Source of the DNA: Asparagus officinalis | Taxonomy: Eukaryota > Streptophyta > Magnoliopsida > Asparagales > Asparagaceae | Assembly: GCF_001876935.1 (NCBI RefSeq) | Contig: NC_033795.1 | Coordinates: 59,424,332-59,488,331 of the forward strand | DNA: 64,000 bases | Reading direction: 5' to 3' | Shown: positions 21,293-33,443 of the stretch, piece after piece | Layout of the letters: the number at the start of each line of letters is the position of its first letter | Numbering within the stretch: the stretch's first letter is position 1 | Program-made: the position numbers and the translations under genes | Notes under the pieces: model-generated | Seen by the model: only the letters and a program-made list of their open reading frames with translations | Told to the model about the DNA's origin: nothing | Database searches by the model: none

Positions 21293-23124
21293 CATGGTTC
21301 CATCTAATTGAATCTTAACATGTACATCTAACTCATGGAGGACCTTGTTCTTGCTTCTAATTTCTAGTTTACATGAAACTAGTTAATTAATTCAAGTTAT
21401 TTTATAAAATAATTAATTACAACTAGTGTAGTTGTATGTTAGAAGCTTGTTAGTCTTTTTTGAGTTTGGATAATCCTTATGCTATCTAGTTTCCAATATG
21501 TTGCATAACTAGATAGATGCATATTTCTTAATGTTGATTAAGTTATATGATTTATCATCTTGCATGGATGTTATGTTTATGGATGGTAGTGGACAACTAT
21601 TCTCTTGTATGTTTTGTATTGATGTAATAAAGTTAGAAATGTAATAATTATTTACGACCTCTTCCCTCCCCGAGCATGGGCTACGCCTACGGGTTTAGGC
21701 ACTTGCTCACCGATCATGGGCTACGCCTACGGGTATAGGCCCTTGTTCGGGTGTGGGGGGGTATGGTTGCTTAGTTTAGTTATTTCATTTATAGCTTTTG
21801 CTTTACATTTAATGCAATATTATTACCCATCCTACGAGATGGTTTTTCCATTATAAATGGGGCTTGCACGTCCTATGTTTATATGATTGTAATAATACAG
21901 AGTTTGCAAGGGAACAAGCACCGCAAGGAGTTGCATATGGCTTGCTAAAATGTAATTAGTGTAGTTGCATTTTATTTTCTTTAGTTGTCTACTACCATTC
22001 TATGTAAGTTTTACATTACATATAATGATATGTTGGTTGTGCCCTAATTGTAGATGTCAATACAATTGGGTGCTATATTCTGTAAAGTTTATATCATTAT
22101 CTCACTAGAGAATAGTTTTTATTATAAAAACTCATTTTTAAACTTTGTGAGACATGGCAATAAGAGTTTATTGACCATAGAGTGGTGAGACCGACATTAA
22201 CATAGCGTTAGTGTGAAAGATAAATAAACCTAAAGCAGTTAAAAGTGATGTATTTAGAACGAACTTTTAACTAGTGTCTAGGAAAGTAATTATGAGATAT
22301 AGCTCATGGTGTGATGCCCAACTTAAGATTAGGGGTGATGCCCAATCTTTCGCGTTATAGTCTTAAAGAGCGGTGGTTACTTAATTAAGGTCCGATGAAC
22401 ATTCCCGGTGAATATCTCGGAACCCTCCCACCAATCTTGTACTTACCGGGCTAGTTTAATTGTTACAAGTATAAATATAGAGCATCTTTAAACTATATCA
22501 AGTTTGATTACGGTAAAAGATTTATGAAATCGTCCGTAGCCCTCCATCATTTTAGTTGAATACTACTATCGTCCGTAGCCCTCCATCATTTTAGTTGAAT
22601 ACTACTAAGCTTATAAATACTTTGTTTGTTGGCTATCATCAAGGCAATACTATTCTATGACTAAGTAGTTTTTATCTGTATATAAGATATAAGGATAGCT
22701 TAAGTTGGTTATGCAACTTTGTTGGCCTTCGTCAAGAGTATGCATAAGTTAAGTTTAAGACGGTCAAGAAATGATGGGTCCAAACTTAACTAGCATTTTA
22801 TGATTTGTTGGCCATCGTCAAGGTCATAAAAGACTAGGGGCGAAATCATATCAAGAATTACAAGAATGTAAAAGACAAAAATTGTCTACCAATTATTGAG
22901 TATATAGATTTGTTTGCCATCGTCATGGTTGATATATTCAATGATAATTGGATCTTGATCCTACTTGAAAACAAGGGGTTGTTTTCTTATCACCTCTTAT
23001 AAAGGTTTTGAGGGACTCGAAAAATAGTGGGAGGCATAACTTAGATAAAAATGAACCAAATCTATTTTATGTATTGAACATATTGAACATTTGCTAAAAT
23101 ATTTTTTCTCTCTTTCAGGCCATT
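21293..23124 (+). other. Long copia leader with internal repeats and an acceptor-like end
   Basis: 1.8 kb of non-coding sequence before gag. It has two copies of a CATGGGCTACGCCTACGGGT block (21675-21750), a duplicated segment of about 40 bp (22529-22607), and the motif TTGTTGGCCATCGTCAAGG in four degenerate copies (about 22628, 22720, 22806, 22912). It ends with TTTTTTCTCTCTTTCAG|GC seven bases before the gag ATG, which looks like a splice acceptor. Confidence 0.65.
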
Positions 23125-26100
23125 ATGTTTGGCTTAAAACTCATACTAGAATAGAACAAGTTAACCGGTCCTAACTACAAAGACTGGTGTAGGAATGTTA
23201 AAATTGCCCTAAATTATGACAAAGTAGCATATGTCCTCACAACGTCGGAACCCGTTCTAGGCCCAGAACCCACTGTAGCGGATAATGAAATCCGCATAAA
23301 GTGGGATAGAGATTGTTCACTTGCTCAATATCTCACAATTTCCTCTATGGATTTGGTCCATCAGAGGCAACATGAGAATATGGATGTCAGATCCATATTT
23401 CGTAATATAGAAGAACTGTATGGCGAGCAACCGTGATAAATGAAGTACGCGGCGTCTAGGAATTTGTTCCAGACGAAAATGACTGTGGGATCTTCTGTTG
23501 GGGACCACGTCCTCAAAATGATCGCCTATGTCAATGAGCTTGAACTTTTGAATGTAGGCCTACATGCAGATAGATATATAGATATCGTTCTGAAGTCCTT
23601 AACACCAACCTACTCCCGATTCATATCACAGTTCTTGATAATGGATCTGGAGCCCACTCTTCCTGCCTTGCTCAATTTGTTAAGACAGGAGAAGAGTTCT
23701 ATGAAAAAGGCACAAACACCAGCCTTGGTTATAGGGAAATCTTCTTCCACTTCTAGCAAACTGGCTGCCAAGAAAAAGGGAATGAAGAAAACTACTAAAC
23801 CGAAGAAAGGTGTTAAGAAGGCTGTCAAGTAGGACAAAGGGAAGGTAAAAATGACGACTGCAGAATGCTTCCATTGTCACAAGTCAGGACACTGGAAAAG
23901 AAACTGTCCTGAATTCCTAGCCTCACTCATCAAGAAGAAGCAAGTTGTTGCTTCATCTTCAGGTGCGTTGGTTACTCATAATTGTTTTTCTATAAATCCT
24001 ACATCTTGGGTATTAGATACCGGATCAGGATTTCATATCTGTAATTTGTTACAGGAGCTGAGAAGTTATAGAAAGCTTGATGCTGGAGAGATGACCCTAC
24101 AAGTTGGTAATGATGCAATAGTTACAGCAGTTGCAGTTGGGGATTTTTATCTATATTTACCAAATGGAAACATTTTGATTTTGAATAGCTGCTATTTTGT
24201 ACCAACTATAATGTGTAATATAATATCCATATCTTTATTAGATAAAGATGGATATATGTTCAAGTTGGAGAACAATGTTATGAATATCATATATAATCAA
24301 AAGTTGATTGCTTATGGAACATTGTGTAATGGCATCTGTATTCTTAATCAAAATACAATTCTGAATACTCATCACGCTAATAAAAGAAAGCACTCAGTTA
24401 TGAACGATGCTTTCTTATGGCATTGTAGACTTGGTCATATTAATAAAGAAAGACTTGGCAAGCTACATAAACATGGATATTTAGATCCATTTGACTTTGA
24501 GTCTTATGATACTTGCAAGTCCTGTCTTAAAGGCAAAATGACCAAGATTCCATTTACGGGAACTGGAGCAAGAGTTACAGAACTCTTAGGACTGATACAT
24601 AGTGATGTATGTGGTCCTATGTCTACAATGGCTAGAGGTGGCTACTCCTACTTTATTACTTTTACTGATGATTTTTCAAGATTTGGACATGTTTTTTTGA
24701 TGAAACACAAGTCTGAAGCATTTGAGAAATTTATCTAGTATAAAAATGAAGTAGAGAACCAAACGAGCAAGAAAGTTAAAATTCTTCAATCGGATCGAGG
24801 AGGTGAATACTTAAGCTTGGAATTCTTGGGTTTTTTAAAAGAGAATGGGATTCTCTCTCAGGTTACTCCACCCTTTACACCACAGCTTAATGGCGTATTA
24901 GAAAGGAGGAATCGTACCCTATTAGATATGGTACGTTTCATGATGAGTAACGCTAAGTTACCTTTTTCATTCTGGGGGTATGCGTTAGAAACAGCAGCAC
25001 ACTTACTGAATAGGGTTCCAACTAAAGCAGTGCCTAAACCTCCATATGAGATATGATATGGGATGAAACCACATCTTAATTATATTAAGATTTGGGGATG
25101 TCATGTTTATGTAAAAAAGCAAGATCCTAAAAAGTTAGAGGCACGTTCAATATTGTGTAAACTTGTAGGATATCCAAGGAATTCCCATGGATATCAATTC
25201 TACCACATCGATGAACAAAAGATAATTGTTTCTTGGTATGCTACCTTCTTGGAGAAGGAATTTCTTAAAAAGGAAATTAATGGGAGCATGATAGAACTGG
25301 AAGAAATTTCAGAGATACAAATCAATACTGATAATTTAGTAGAAACAGAAAATTCAGTTGTACCAGAAGAACCTCAACCACTCCTCAGATATCCAAGGCG
25401 ATCTCATGCACCTAAGAGATAATATGATTTTCTCATTGAAGGTAGCATGTTAGATCACATCATAGATGATGACGAACTATTGAGTTATCAGCAAGCCTCT
25501 CAGAGTAGGGACTCTGTTGCTTGGCATGATGCAATGAAATCCAAAATAGACTCTATGTACACCAATAAAGTATGGATCTTAGACAATGCTCCTAAAGGGG
25601 TGATACCCATAGGTTACAAATGGTTGTTTAAGAAAAAGATGGGTGTAGATGGGAAAATAGAGACTTTTAAAGCTAGACTGGTAGCTAAAGGTTTTCGTCA
25701 AAGACCTGGTTTGGACTACGATGAAACCTTTTCTCCAGTGGCTATGCTAAAGTCTATTCGGATCCTACTTGCTATAGCTGCTCACTATGACTACGAGATC
25801 TGGCAAATAGATGTCAAAACTGCCTTTCTAAATGGTGGTTTAGAAGAGTGCATATATATATCTCAACCGGAGGGATTTGTAGTCAGTGGGAGCAGTGAAA
25901 AAGCATGTAGGTTGCTTAAATCCATTTATGGACTGAAGCAAGCATCATGGAGATAGAACATCTGTTTTGATGATGCTATCAAAGAGTTTGGTTTCATCAA
26001 AAATCCAGATGAACCATGTGTGTATAAAAGGATAATTGGGAGTATAGTATCGTTTCTTATTTTGTATGTAGACGATATACTCTTAATTGGTAATGACATA

Positions 26101-27050
26101 CTGTAATTACAAGCAGAAAAAATTTGGCTATCAAAAAGATTTTCCATGAAAGATTTGGGTGAAGCATCATGTATGCTGGGTATTCAGATTTATAGAGATA
26201 AATCTAAAAGGATATTAGGATTATCTCAATCTAGATACATTAGCAAAGTGCTAAAACGATTTAGCATGAAAAATTCCAAGAAAGGTTTCGTACCTGCATC
26301 TCCTGGAATCTCCCTCTCTAAAAAGATGTCTCCCCAGACTGATGAAGAGAGGAAATGCATGATTCTAATTCCTTATGCCTCGGCAGTAGGATCAATCATA
26401 TATGCCATGTTATGTACTAGACCGGATATCGCTTATTCACTCAGTATGGTAAGTAGATACCAATCTAATCATGGAGAAGAGCACTGGAAAGCAGTCAAAA
26501 TATACTTAAGTACCTGAAAAGGACTAAAGAGTGATTTTTGATATACGGCAAAAGTGACCTCCAAATAGAGGCTTTTTCTGACTCAAGCTTTCAGAGCGAT
26601 ATCGATGATAGTAAATCTGTTTCAGGATATGTTTTTACCCTCAATAGAGGGGCTGTCAGTTGGAAATGTTCCAAACAGGACACAGTAGCAGACTCTACTA
26701 TGGAAGTCGAATACATTGCGGCAAATGATGTAGCCAAAGAAGCTGTCTGGATGAGGAAGTTCCTTTCAGAGCTGGAAGTTATTCCCACCATTAAAGATCT
26801 AGTACATTTATACTGTGATAATAATGCTACAATAGCTCTGACAAAGGAACCCTGATCTCACCATAAGTCCATACACATTCTGAGGAAGTATCACTTGATC
26901 AGGGAGATAGTTGATCGCCAATAGATCAAGATTGAAAGAGTAGACACAAAAGATAATATAGCAGATCCATTCACAAAGGCAATTGCTCGTACACAATTTG
27001 AAAAACTTGTTGAGCTATTGGGTATTAGATACTATAATGATTGGTCTTAG
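23125..27050 (+). pseudogene. Ty1/copia gag-pol polyprotein, broken by many stops
   Basis: Original order: gag from the ATG at 23125 (stops near 23152 and 23434), basic tail, zinc knuckle CFHCHKSGHWKRNC (about 23866), protease VLDTGSGFH (about 24010), pre-integrase HCRLGHINKERL (about 24420), integrase core D-D-E (HSDVCGP, QSDRGGEYL, NGVLERRN; 24595-24920), reverse transcriptase (YDETFSPVA; YVDD near 26065) and RNase H (FSDSSFQSD; YCDNNATIA). In-frame stops fall at 24736, 25054, 25420, 25954, 26104, 26515 and 26853, many being TAG/TGA/TAA where CAG, TGG or CGA is expected, i.e. C-to-T decay. The gene order is that of Ty1/copia; a Tork/TAR-type lineage is my guess. It is dead but nearly full length. 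Confidence 0.92.
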
Positions 27051-27052
27051 TG

Positions 27053-27064
27053 CAAGTGGGAGTT
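27053..27064 (+). other. Copia polypurine tract
   Basis: CAAGTGGGAGTT immediately precedes TGTTAG of the next LTR. Confidence 0.8.
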
Positions 27065-28631
27065 TGTTAGATATAGGTGCCCTGCAGGCAATAATTGTAT
27101 ATTGTAACAGGACCTATATGAATATAACATCCTTGTTCAAAATAATAGTATGCTATTTTGGTCAGATTTATCTGGTATTTTCATACAGATAAATTCCTTA
27201 GAATGATACTAGACTATCAGACATTTCGGATATGATCGTAATGAAGAGATCTGATTTGTCGTTAACGTATATTCTAAAATGTTCCTAGTCAATGAAGTGT
27301 TGAAATGAGACATCATCACTTTGGAAAGACTAGTGTATACTCTATTTCTCCTTTGGTAGGATGATGATCCATCTCTTGGATCAATGATGTGAGACATCAA
27401 GATATAGTATACAGGTGACTCATTAATAAATGAGTTGACTGAACGACTCACTAAGAACATCTAGTTGGTGATTATACTTAACTGTCAAATAGAAGTTCTC
27501 AAGTGATATAGTACATAGTAGTCTCTTGACCTGAGGCATGAGTGCAATATCTTACATGTCAATATAGGTGTACTTAGACTTTTACCTAACCACAATTCTC
27601 ATCGAGTTGTGCATAACGGTTCTTGTTGGGTACATCCCGAGGCATAAGTAGATATTAAGATGCCAATATGGGATTCGTCTCTCCCAGTATAGGAGGTTAA
27701 TGTCATAAGATTGTTTGATATAATTATAACCTAGAAATCCTTGGCCGAGGTAAATAAGATAAACTGAGTGTTAGTTTAATCTTATAGGTTATGAGTTTAA
27801 TATCAACAAACACTAATTAAGGTTTGACAGTTTTCCATACTCTAGGCTCAATAGTTTGACATGGTTTGACGAAGAGATCAGACTGTACGCCATTATCACT
27901 GAGTGGTCCTGATAAAATTGGATAAGCATCTTGTGGACCTTAATCACAACTCATACCCGGATAGTCTTCATGTGCAGCTAGCACATCTGTTGTACTTGTG
28001 GATATGATCCACTACCGAGTTTTGGAGTTGGGCCCTAGAGTCACACTAAGCGCGTACTTGAATCCTATGAAACACAATTTATAGAGTGATGCGTATGATT
28101 GATACGCATATATGATTTTTTTACCGGATACACATAAATGGTTATGTATATTGGTAAAATCGGAATGCTATGTGCTTAGGAAATGAATTCTAGTATTTTA
28201 CCCATAAAGTTAACTTTTAGTCAACTAGTTGACTTTTTGGTCAACAATTGACTTTTGGTCAACTCTTGATAACTCTAGCAATCTTTGAGTAAGAGGAAGT
28301 AGTAGGATTTTAAGAACCCCGGGGTGGATATCTTGCCTCTCGTTTCAAGCAGCATCCAATAACTTTCGGGTTTACTTAAAGAGTTGGAGATCCACTACGT
28401 GGAGTTTTCTGCATCAAAGAGAGCAAGCTAAAGGTTGTTTGATTCACTATCGAATCACGCTACAAAAGTATGACTTTCAAACCTTGTATGCTCTCTTAAC
28501 AATAAGAATCATGTTAGATTTAATTAGACGGTCCATATGAATATTTCATGCTCTCTACATGCTTAGTAATTTTTTTTCATACATGTCTTCCGCTGTGTAT
28601 TATGCATGTAGACATAGCACGATTTCCTTCA
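27065..28631 (+). mobile_element. Copia LTR shared between two internal regions (1567 bp)
   Basis: Begins TGTTAGATATAGGTGCCC and ends ATTTCCTTCA. It is preceded by a polypurine tract (so it is a 3' LTR) and followed by a primer site and a second internal region (so it is also a 5' LTR). It carries one copy of the segment tripled in the first LTR and lacks about 385 bp after 28268. Confidence 0.9.
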
Positions 28632-28643
28632 TGGTATCAGAGC
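28632..28643 (+). promoter_or_regulatory. Second copia primer binding site
   Basis: TGGTATCAGAGC directly follows the shared LTR and starts a second internal region. Confidence 0.9.
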
Positions 28644-30623
28644 CATGGTTCCATCTAATTGAATCTTAACATGTGCATCTAACTCATAGAGGACCTTATT
28701 CTTGCTTCTAATTTCTAGTTTAGATGAAACTAGTTAATTAATTCAAGTTATTTTGTAATAAGTTATACAAGTTGTTGATTCAAAAATATGATTTTTGGTT
28801 CATAAGTTTTTAGGAGTAAAACAACACTTGTATAAATTGTAAAATAATTAATTACAACTAGTGTAGTTGTATGTTAGAAGCTTGTTAGTCATATTTGAGG
28901 TTGGATAATCCTTATGCTATCTAGTTTCCAATATGTTGCAAAACTAGATAGATGCATATTTCTTAATGTTGATTATGTTATATGATTTATCATCTTGCGT
29001 GGATGTTATGTTTATGGATGGTAGTGGACAACTATTCTCTTGCATGTTTTGTATTTATGTAATAAAGTTAGAAATGTAATAATTATTTACGACCTCTTCC
29101 CTCCCCGAGCATGGGCTACGCCTATGGGTTTAGGCACTTGCTCACCGATCATGGGCTACGTCTACGGGTATAGGCCCTTGTTCGGGTGTGGGGGGGTTAT
29201 GGTTGCTTAGTTTAGTTATTTCATTTATAGCTTTTGCCTTACATTTAATGCAATATTATTACCCATCCTACGAGATGGTTTTTCCATTATAAATGGGGCT
29301 TGCATGTCCTATGTTTATATGATTGTAATAATACAGAGTTTGCAAGGGAGCAAGCACCGCAAGGAGTTGCATAAGGCTTGCTAAAATATAATTAGTGTAG
29401 TTGTATTTTATTTTCTTTAGTTGTCCACTACCATTCTATGTAACTTTTACATTATATATAATGATATGTTGGTTGTGCCCTAATTGTAGATGTCAATACA
29501 ATTGTGTGCTATATTCTGTAAAGTTTATATCTCTATCTCACTAGAGAATAGTTTTTATTATAAAAACTCATTTTTAAACTTTGTGAGACATGGCAATAAG
29601 ACTTTATTGACCATAGAGTGGTGAGATCGACATTAACATATTGTTAGTGTGAAAGATAAATAAACCTAAAGCAGTTAAAAGAGATTTATTTAGAACGAAC
29701 TTTTAACTAGTGTCTAGGAAAGTAATTATGAGATATAGCTCATGATGTGATGCCCAACTTAAGATTAGGGGTGATGCCTAATCTTTCGTGCTTTAGTCTT
29801 AAAGAGCGGTGGTTACTTAATTAAGGTCCGATGAATATTCCCGGTGAATATCTCAGAACCCTCCCACCAATCTTGTACTTACCTGGCTAGTTTAATTGTT
29901 GCAAGTATAAATATAGAGCATATTTAAACTATATCAAGTTTGATTACGGTAAAAGATTTATGAAATCGTCCGTAGCTCTCAATCATTTCAGTTGAATACT
30001 ACTAAGCTTATAAATACTTTGTTTGTTGGCTATCGTCACGGCAATACTATTCTATGGCTAAGTAGTATTCATCTGTATATAAGATATAAGGATAACTTAA
30101 GTTGGTTATGCAACTTTGTTGGCCTTCGTCAAGAGTATGCATAAGTTAAATTTAAGCCGGTCAAGATGCAACTTTGTTGGCCTTCGTCAAGAGTATGCAT
30201 AAGTTAAATTTAAGCCGGTCAAGAAATGATGGGTCCAAACTTAACTAGAAATTTAAGCCGGTCAAGAAATGATGGGTCCAAACTTAACTAGCATTTTATG
30301 ATTTGTTGGCCATCGTCAGTGACATAAAAGACTAGGGGCGAAATCATATCAAGAATTATAAGAATGTAAAAGACAAAAATTGTCTACCAGTTATTGAGTA
30401 TATCGATTTGTTGGCCATCGTCAAGGTTGATACATTCATTGATAATTGGATCTTGATCCTACATGAAAACAAGGGGTTGTTTTCCGATCACCTCTTATAA
30501 AGGTTTTGAGGGATTCGAAAAATAGTGGGAGGCATAACTTAGATAAAAATAAACCAAATCTATTTTATGTATCGAACATATTGAACATTTGCTAAAATAT
30601 TTTTTTCTCTCTTTCAGGCCATT
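28644..30623 (+). other. Second copy of the copia leader
   Basis: Collinear with 21293-23124. It has extra duplications at 30117-30300 (units with TTGGCCTTCGTCAAGAGTATG and GAAATGATGGGTCCAAACTT) and an additional segment near 28757-28840. It ends with the same CTCTCTTTCAG|GCC acceptor-like motif before gag. Confidence 0.75.
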
Positions 30624-30984
30624 ATGTCTGGCTTAAAATTCATACTAGAACAGAACAAGTTAACTGGTCCTAACTACAAAGACTAGTTGAGGATGTTAAA
30701 ATTGCCCTAACTTATGACAAAGTATCATATGTCCTCACAACGCCGGAACCCGTTCTAGGCCCAGAACCCACTGTAGTGGATAATGAAATCCGTATAAAGT
30801 GGGATAAAGATTGTTCACTTGCTCAATGTCTCACAATTGCCTCTATGGATTTGGTCCATTAGAGGCAACATGAGAATGTGGATATCAGATCCATATTTCA
30901 TAATACAGAAAAACTGTATGGTGAGCAACCGTGACAAATGAAGTACGCGACGTCTAGGAATTTTTTCCAGACGAAAATGACTGT
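30624..30984 (+). pseudogene. gag: Copia gag fragment truncated by a Tat LTR
   Basis: The ATG at 30624 opens MSGLKFILEQNKLTGPNYKD and then hits a stop. The sequence follows 23125-23483 base for base with scattered changes and ends at GAAAATGACTGT, where the Tat LTR begins. The rest of this second copia copy does not reappear in the window. Confidence 0.88.
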
Positions 30985-31203
30985 TGTAGGCATATAAAAT
31001 TGCTTATAGGTCCCTTAGCACAGCTCGGCACAAACCGACGAACCAACGAGGCGACGAGATCGACGAATCGCACGCAAGTAACGAAATACGTCCATTCGCG
31101 TGTGGGATCAAGCCAAGTGTTCGAAGAGTCAACGAATCATCCAACCAAGGGGAAACTCGGACGAATCACGATCGAATCAAGATCAATTTCGGACTCGAAC
31201 TCA

Positions 31204-31580
31204 GAAGCGGATTTACTGCCAAATCAGGAATCCAATTTACTGCCAAATCAGATCATCAAATCAGAGTCTCAGGTCAACCGAAACACGGACAAACGAGACA
31301 ACGGAAAACGACTCGAAAAAGTCGGAAAACACCGCCCGCGGGGGCTCGGCCAAAGCCGAGCCACCTCAAGGTGGCTCGGCCAAGGCCGAGCCACCTCTGC
31401 CAAATCAGGAATCCAATTTACTGCCAAATCAGATCATCAAATCAGAGTCTCAGGTCAACCGAAACACGGACAAACGAGACAACGGAAAACGACTCGAAAA
31501 AGTCGGAAAACACCGCCCGCGGGGGCTCGGCCAAAGCCGAGCCACCTCAAGGTGGCTCGGCCAAGGCCGAGCCACCCTGA
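31204..31580 (+). repeat. Direct duplication of about 195 bp inside the LTR
   Basis: The block from CTGCCAAATCAGGAATCC through ACACGGACAAACGAGACAAC to CTCGGCCAAGGCCGAGCCACC occurs twice back to back (about 31216-31395 and 31397-31578). Confidence 0.85.
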
Positions 31581-31598
31581 GGTGGCTCGGTGGCCGAG

Positions 31599-32598
31599 NN
31601 NNNNNNNNNNNNNNNNNNNNNNNNNNNNNNNNNNNNNNNNNNNNNNNNNNNNNNNNNNNNNNNNNNNNNNNNNNNNNNNNNNNNNNNNNNNNNNNNNNNN
31701 NNNNNNNNNNNNNNNNNNNNNNNNNNNNNNNNNNNNNNNNNNNNNNNNNNNNNNNNNNNNNNNNNNNNNNNNNNNNNNNNNNNNNNNNNNNNNNNNNNNN
31801 NNNNNNNNNNNNNNNNNNNNNNNNNNNNNNNNNNNNNNNNNNNNNNNNNNNNNNNNNNNNNNNNNNNNNNNNNNNNNNNNNNNNNNNNNNNNNNNNNNNN
31901 NNNNNNNNNNNNNNNNNNNNNNNNNNNNNNNNNNNNNNNNNNNNNNNNNNNNNNNNNNNNNNNNNNNNNNNNNNNNNNNNNNNNNNNNNNNNNNNNNNNN
32001 NNNNNNNNNNNNNNNNNNNNNNNNNNNNNNNNNNNNNNNNNNNNNNNNNNNNNNNNNNNNNNNNNNNNNNNNNNNNNNNNNNNNNNNNNNNNNNNNNNNN
32101 NNNNNNNNNNNNNNNNNNNNNNNNNNNNNNNNNNNNNNNNNNNNNNNNNNNNNNNNNNNNNNNNNNNNNNNNNNNNNNNNNNNNNNNNNNNNNNNNNNNN
32201 NNNNNNNNNNNNNNNNNNNNNNNNNNNNNNNNNNNNNNNNNNNNNNNNNNNNNNNNNNNNNNNNNNNNNNNNNNNNNNNNNNNNNNNNNNNNNNNNNNNN
32301 NNNNNNNNNNNNNNNNNNNNNNNNNNNNNNNNNNNNNNNNNNNNNNNNNNNNNNNNNNNNNNNNNNNNNNNNNNNNNNNNNNNNNNNNNNNNNNNNNNNN
32401 NNNNNNNNNNNNNNNNNNNNNNNNNNNNNNNNNNNNNNNNNNNNNNNNNNNNNNNNNNNNNNNNNNNNNNNNNNNNNNNNNNNNNNNNNNNNNNNNNNNN
32501 NNNNNNNNNNNNNNNNNNNNNNNNNNNNNNNNNNNNNNNNNNNNNNNNNNNNNNNNNNNNNNNNNNNNNNNNNNNNNNNNNNNNNNNNNNNNNNNNNN
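31599..32598. other. Assembly gap (1000 N) inside an LTR palindrome array
   Basis: Both edges lie in the GGTGGCTCGG inverted-repeat array, a likely cause of assembly failure. Confidence 0.98.
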
Positions 32599-32700
32599 GG
32601 TGGCTCGGCATGAGCCGAGCCACCTTGAGGTGGCTCGGCCCAGTGCCGGCCACCTTGAGGTGGCCGACCTCTGACACGTGTGCACGGGCACAGGTTCGAG

Positions 32701-32716
32701 TGCCTATAAATAGGCA
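32701..32716 (+). promoter_or_regulatory. LTR TATA box embedded in a dyad
   Basis: TGCCTATAAATAGGCA contains the TATA box (32705-32711) between perfect 7-bp inverted arms. Related versions occur at 34609 and 41108; the 43383 LTR keeps the TATA box but not the full dyad. Confidence 0.8.
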
Positions 32717-33287
32717 AGGCATTGTTCATTTTCAAGAGTTGGAAATTTTGGAGGCGAAGCTCTGCCGGATTCAAGACTCGAAACTTAAAAAAGATTGGAG
32801 CTTTGGGACTTCGGGGACTCACTCTTCCAGATCTGGTGCTCAGCGATCGTCAACGCCAAAAAAGGCAGGTGTTCGAGAGGACCGGATCTCAGATCTACGC
32901 AGACGTACTCCGGATCTAAGCTTGGTCTTAGATCCCGAGACTTGGACGATTGTTTCCTTGGTGAACCAATCCTCCCCGGCTATTATTTCCTTGGTGAAAT
33001 AATACCCGTCGTACTGCTTAGATCTGATCGGATCTAGATCTCGCGGTGGTCCACGGATAAACCTCGGCGCAGGCAAAGAACCCACACAAAGCAAGAGACC
33101 GCAAAACAGGATCTTGCGATTCGTTCGACACAAAAGGAGAAAGTTGTAATTTTCTTTATTTCTTGTGTTATTTGATTTTCGTTGTAACCGGATCTAAAAA
33201 AAGACCGGATCTTTGTAATCGATAAACTATTACAAGAATTTGCAATGGAATCAATGATGAAGAAAACAACGATTTTTCCCGCGAACA

Positions 33288-33443
33288 ATCTGGCGACCAC
33301 AGTGGGAGCCGACTGATCCGGGATTGTAACCGGATCTATAAAAGACCGGATCTTTTGTAACGTAAAAACTGTTATTCAAGATAGCAATGACATCAATGAA
33401 GAAAGCAACGATTTTTCCAGCGAACAATCTGGCGACCACAGTG
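33288..33443 (+). repeat. Duplicated LTR end plus primer site
   Basis: The first primer site TGGCGACCACAGTGGGAG starts at 33291. From about 33325 the last about 100 bp of an LTR (GTAACCGGATCT...AGCGAACA, ending 33426) occur again, followed by a second, slightly changed primer site TGGCGACCACAGTGAGAG at 33430. Gag continues from the second. Confidence 0.85.

Larger units (their letters stand above)
30985..33287 (+). mobile_element. Tat 5' LTR with an internal gap
   Basis: Starts TGTAGGCATATAAAATTGC at 30985 inside copia gag (left flank ACTGT) and ends CCCGCGAACA at 33287, three bases before the primer site. The visible length is about 1303 bp plus the 1000-N gap. U3 includes a roughly 195-bp direct duplication (31204-31580) that contains the GC-rich palindromes. 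The TATA box is at 32705. Over the last 549 bp it differs from the LTR at 40773-41693 at about seven positions by my count, but over its first 230 bp at about sixteen. Confidence 0.9.

Noticed and set aside
31000..33002. Long frames spanning N gaps
   Set aside because: Most codons are unknown; the visible ends are LTR sequence.
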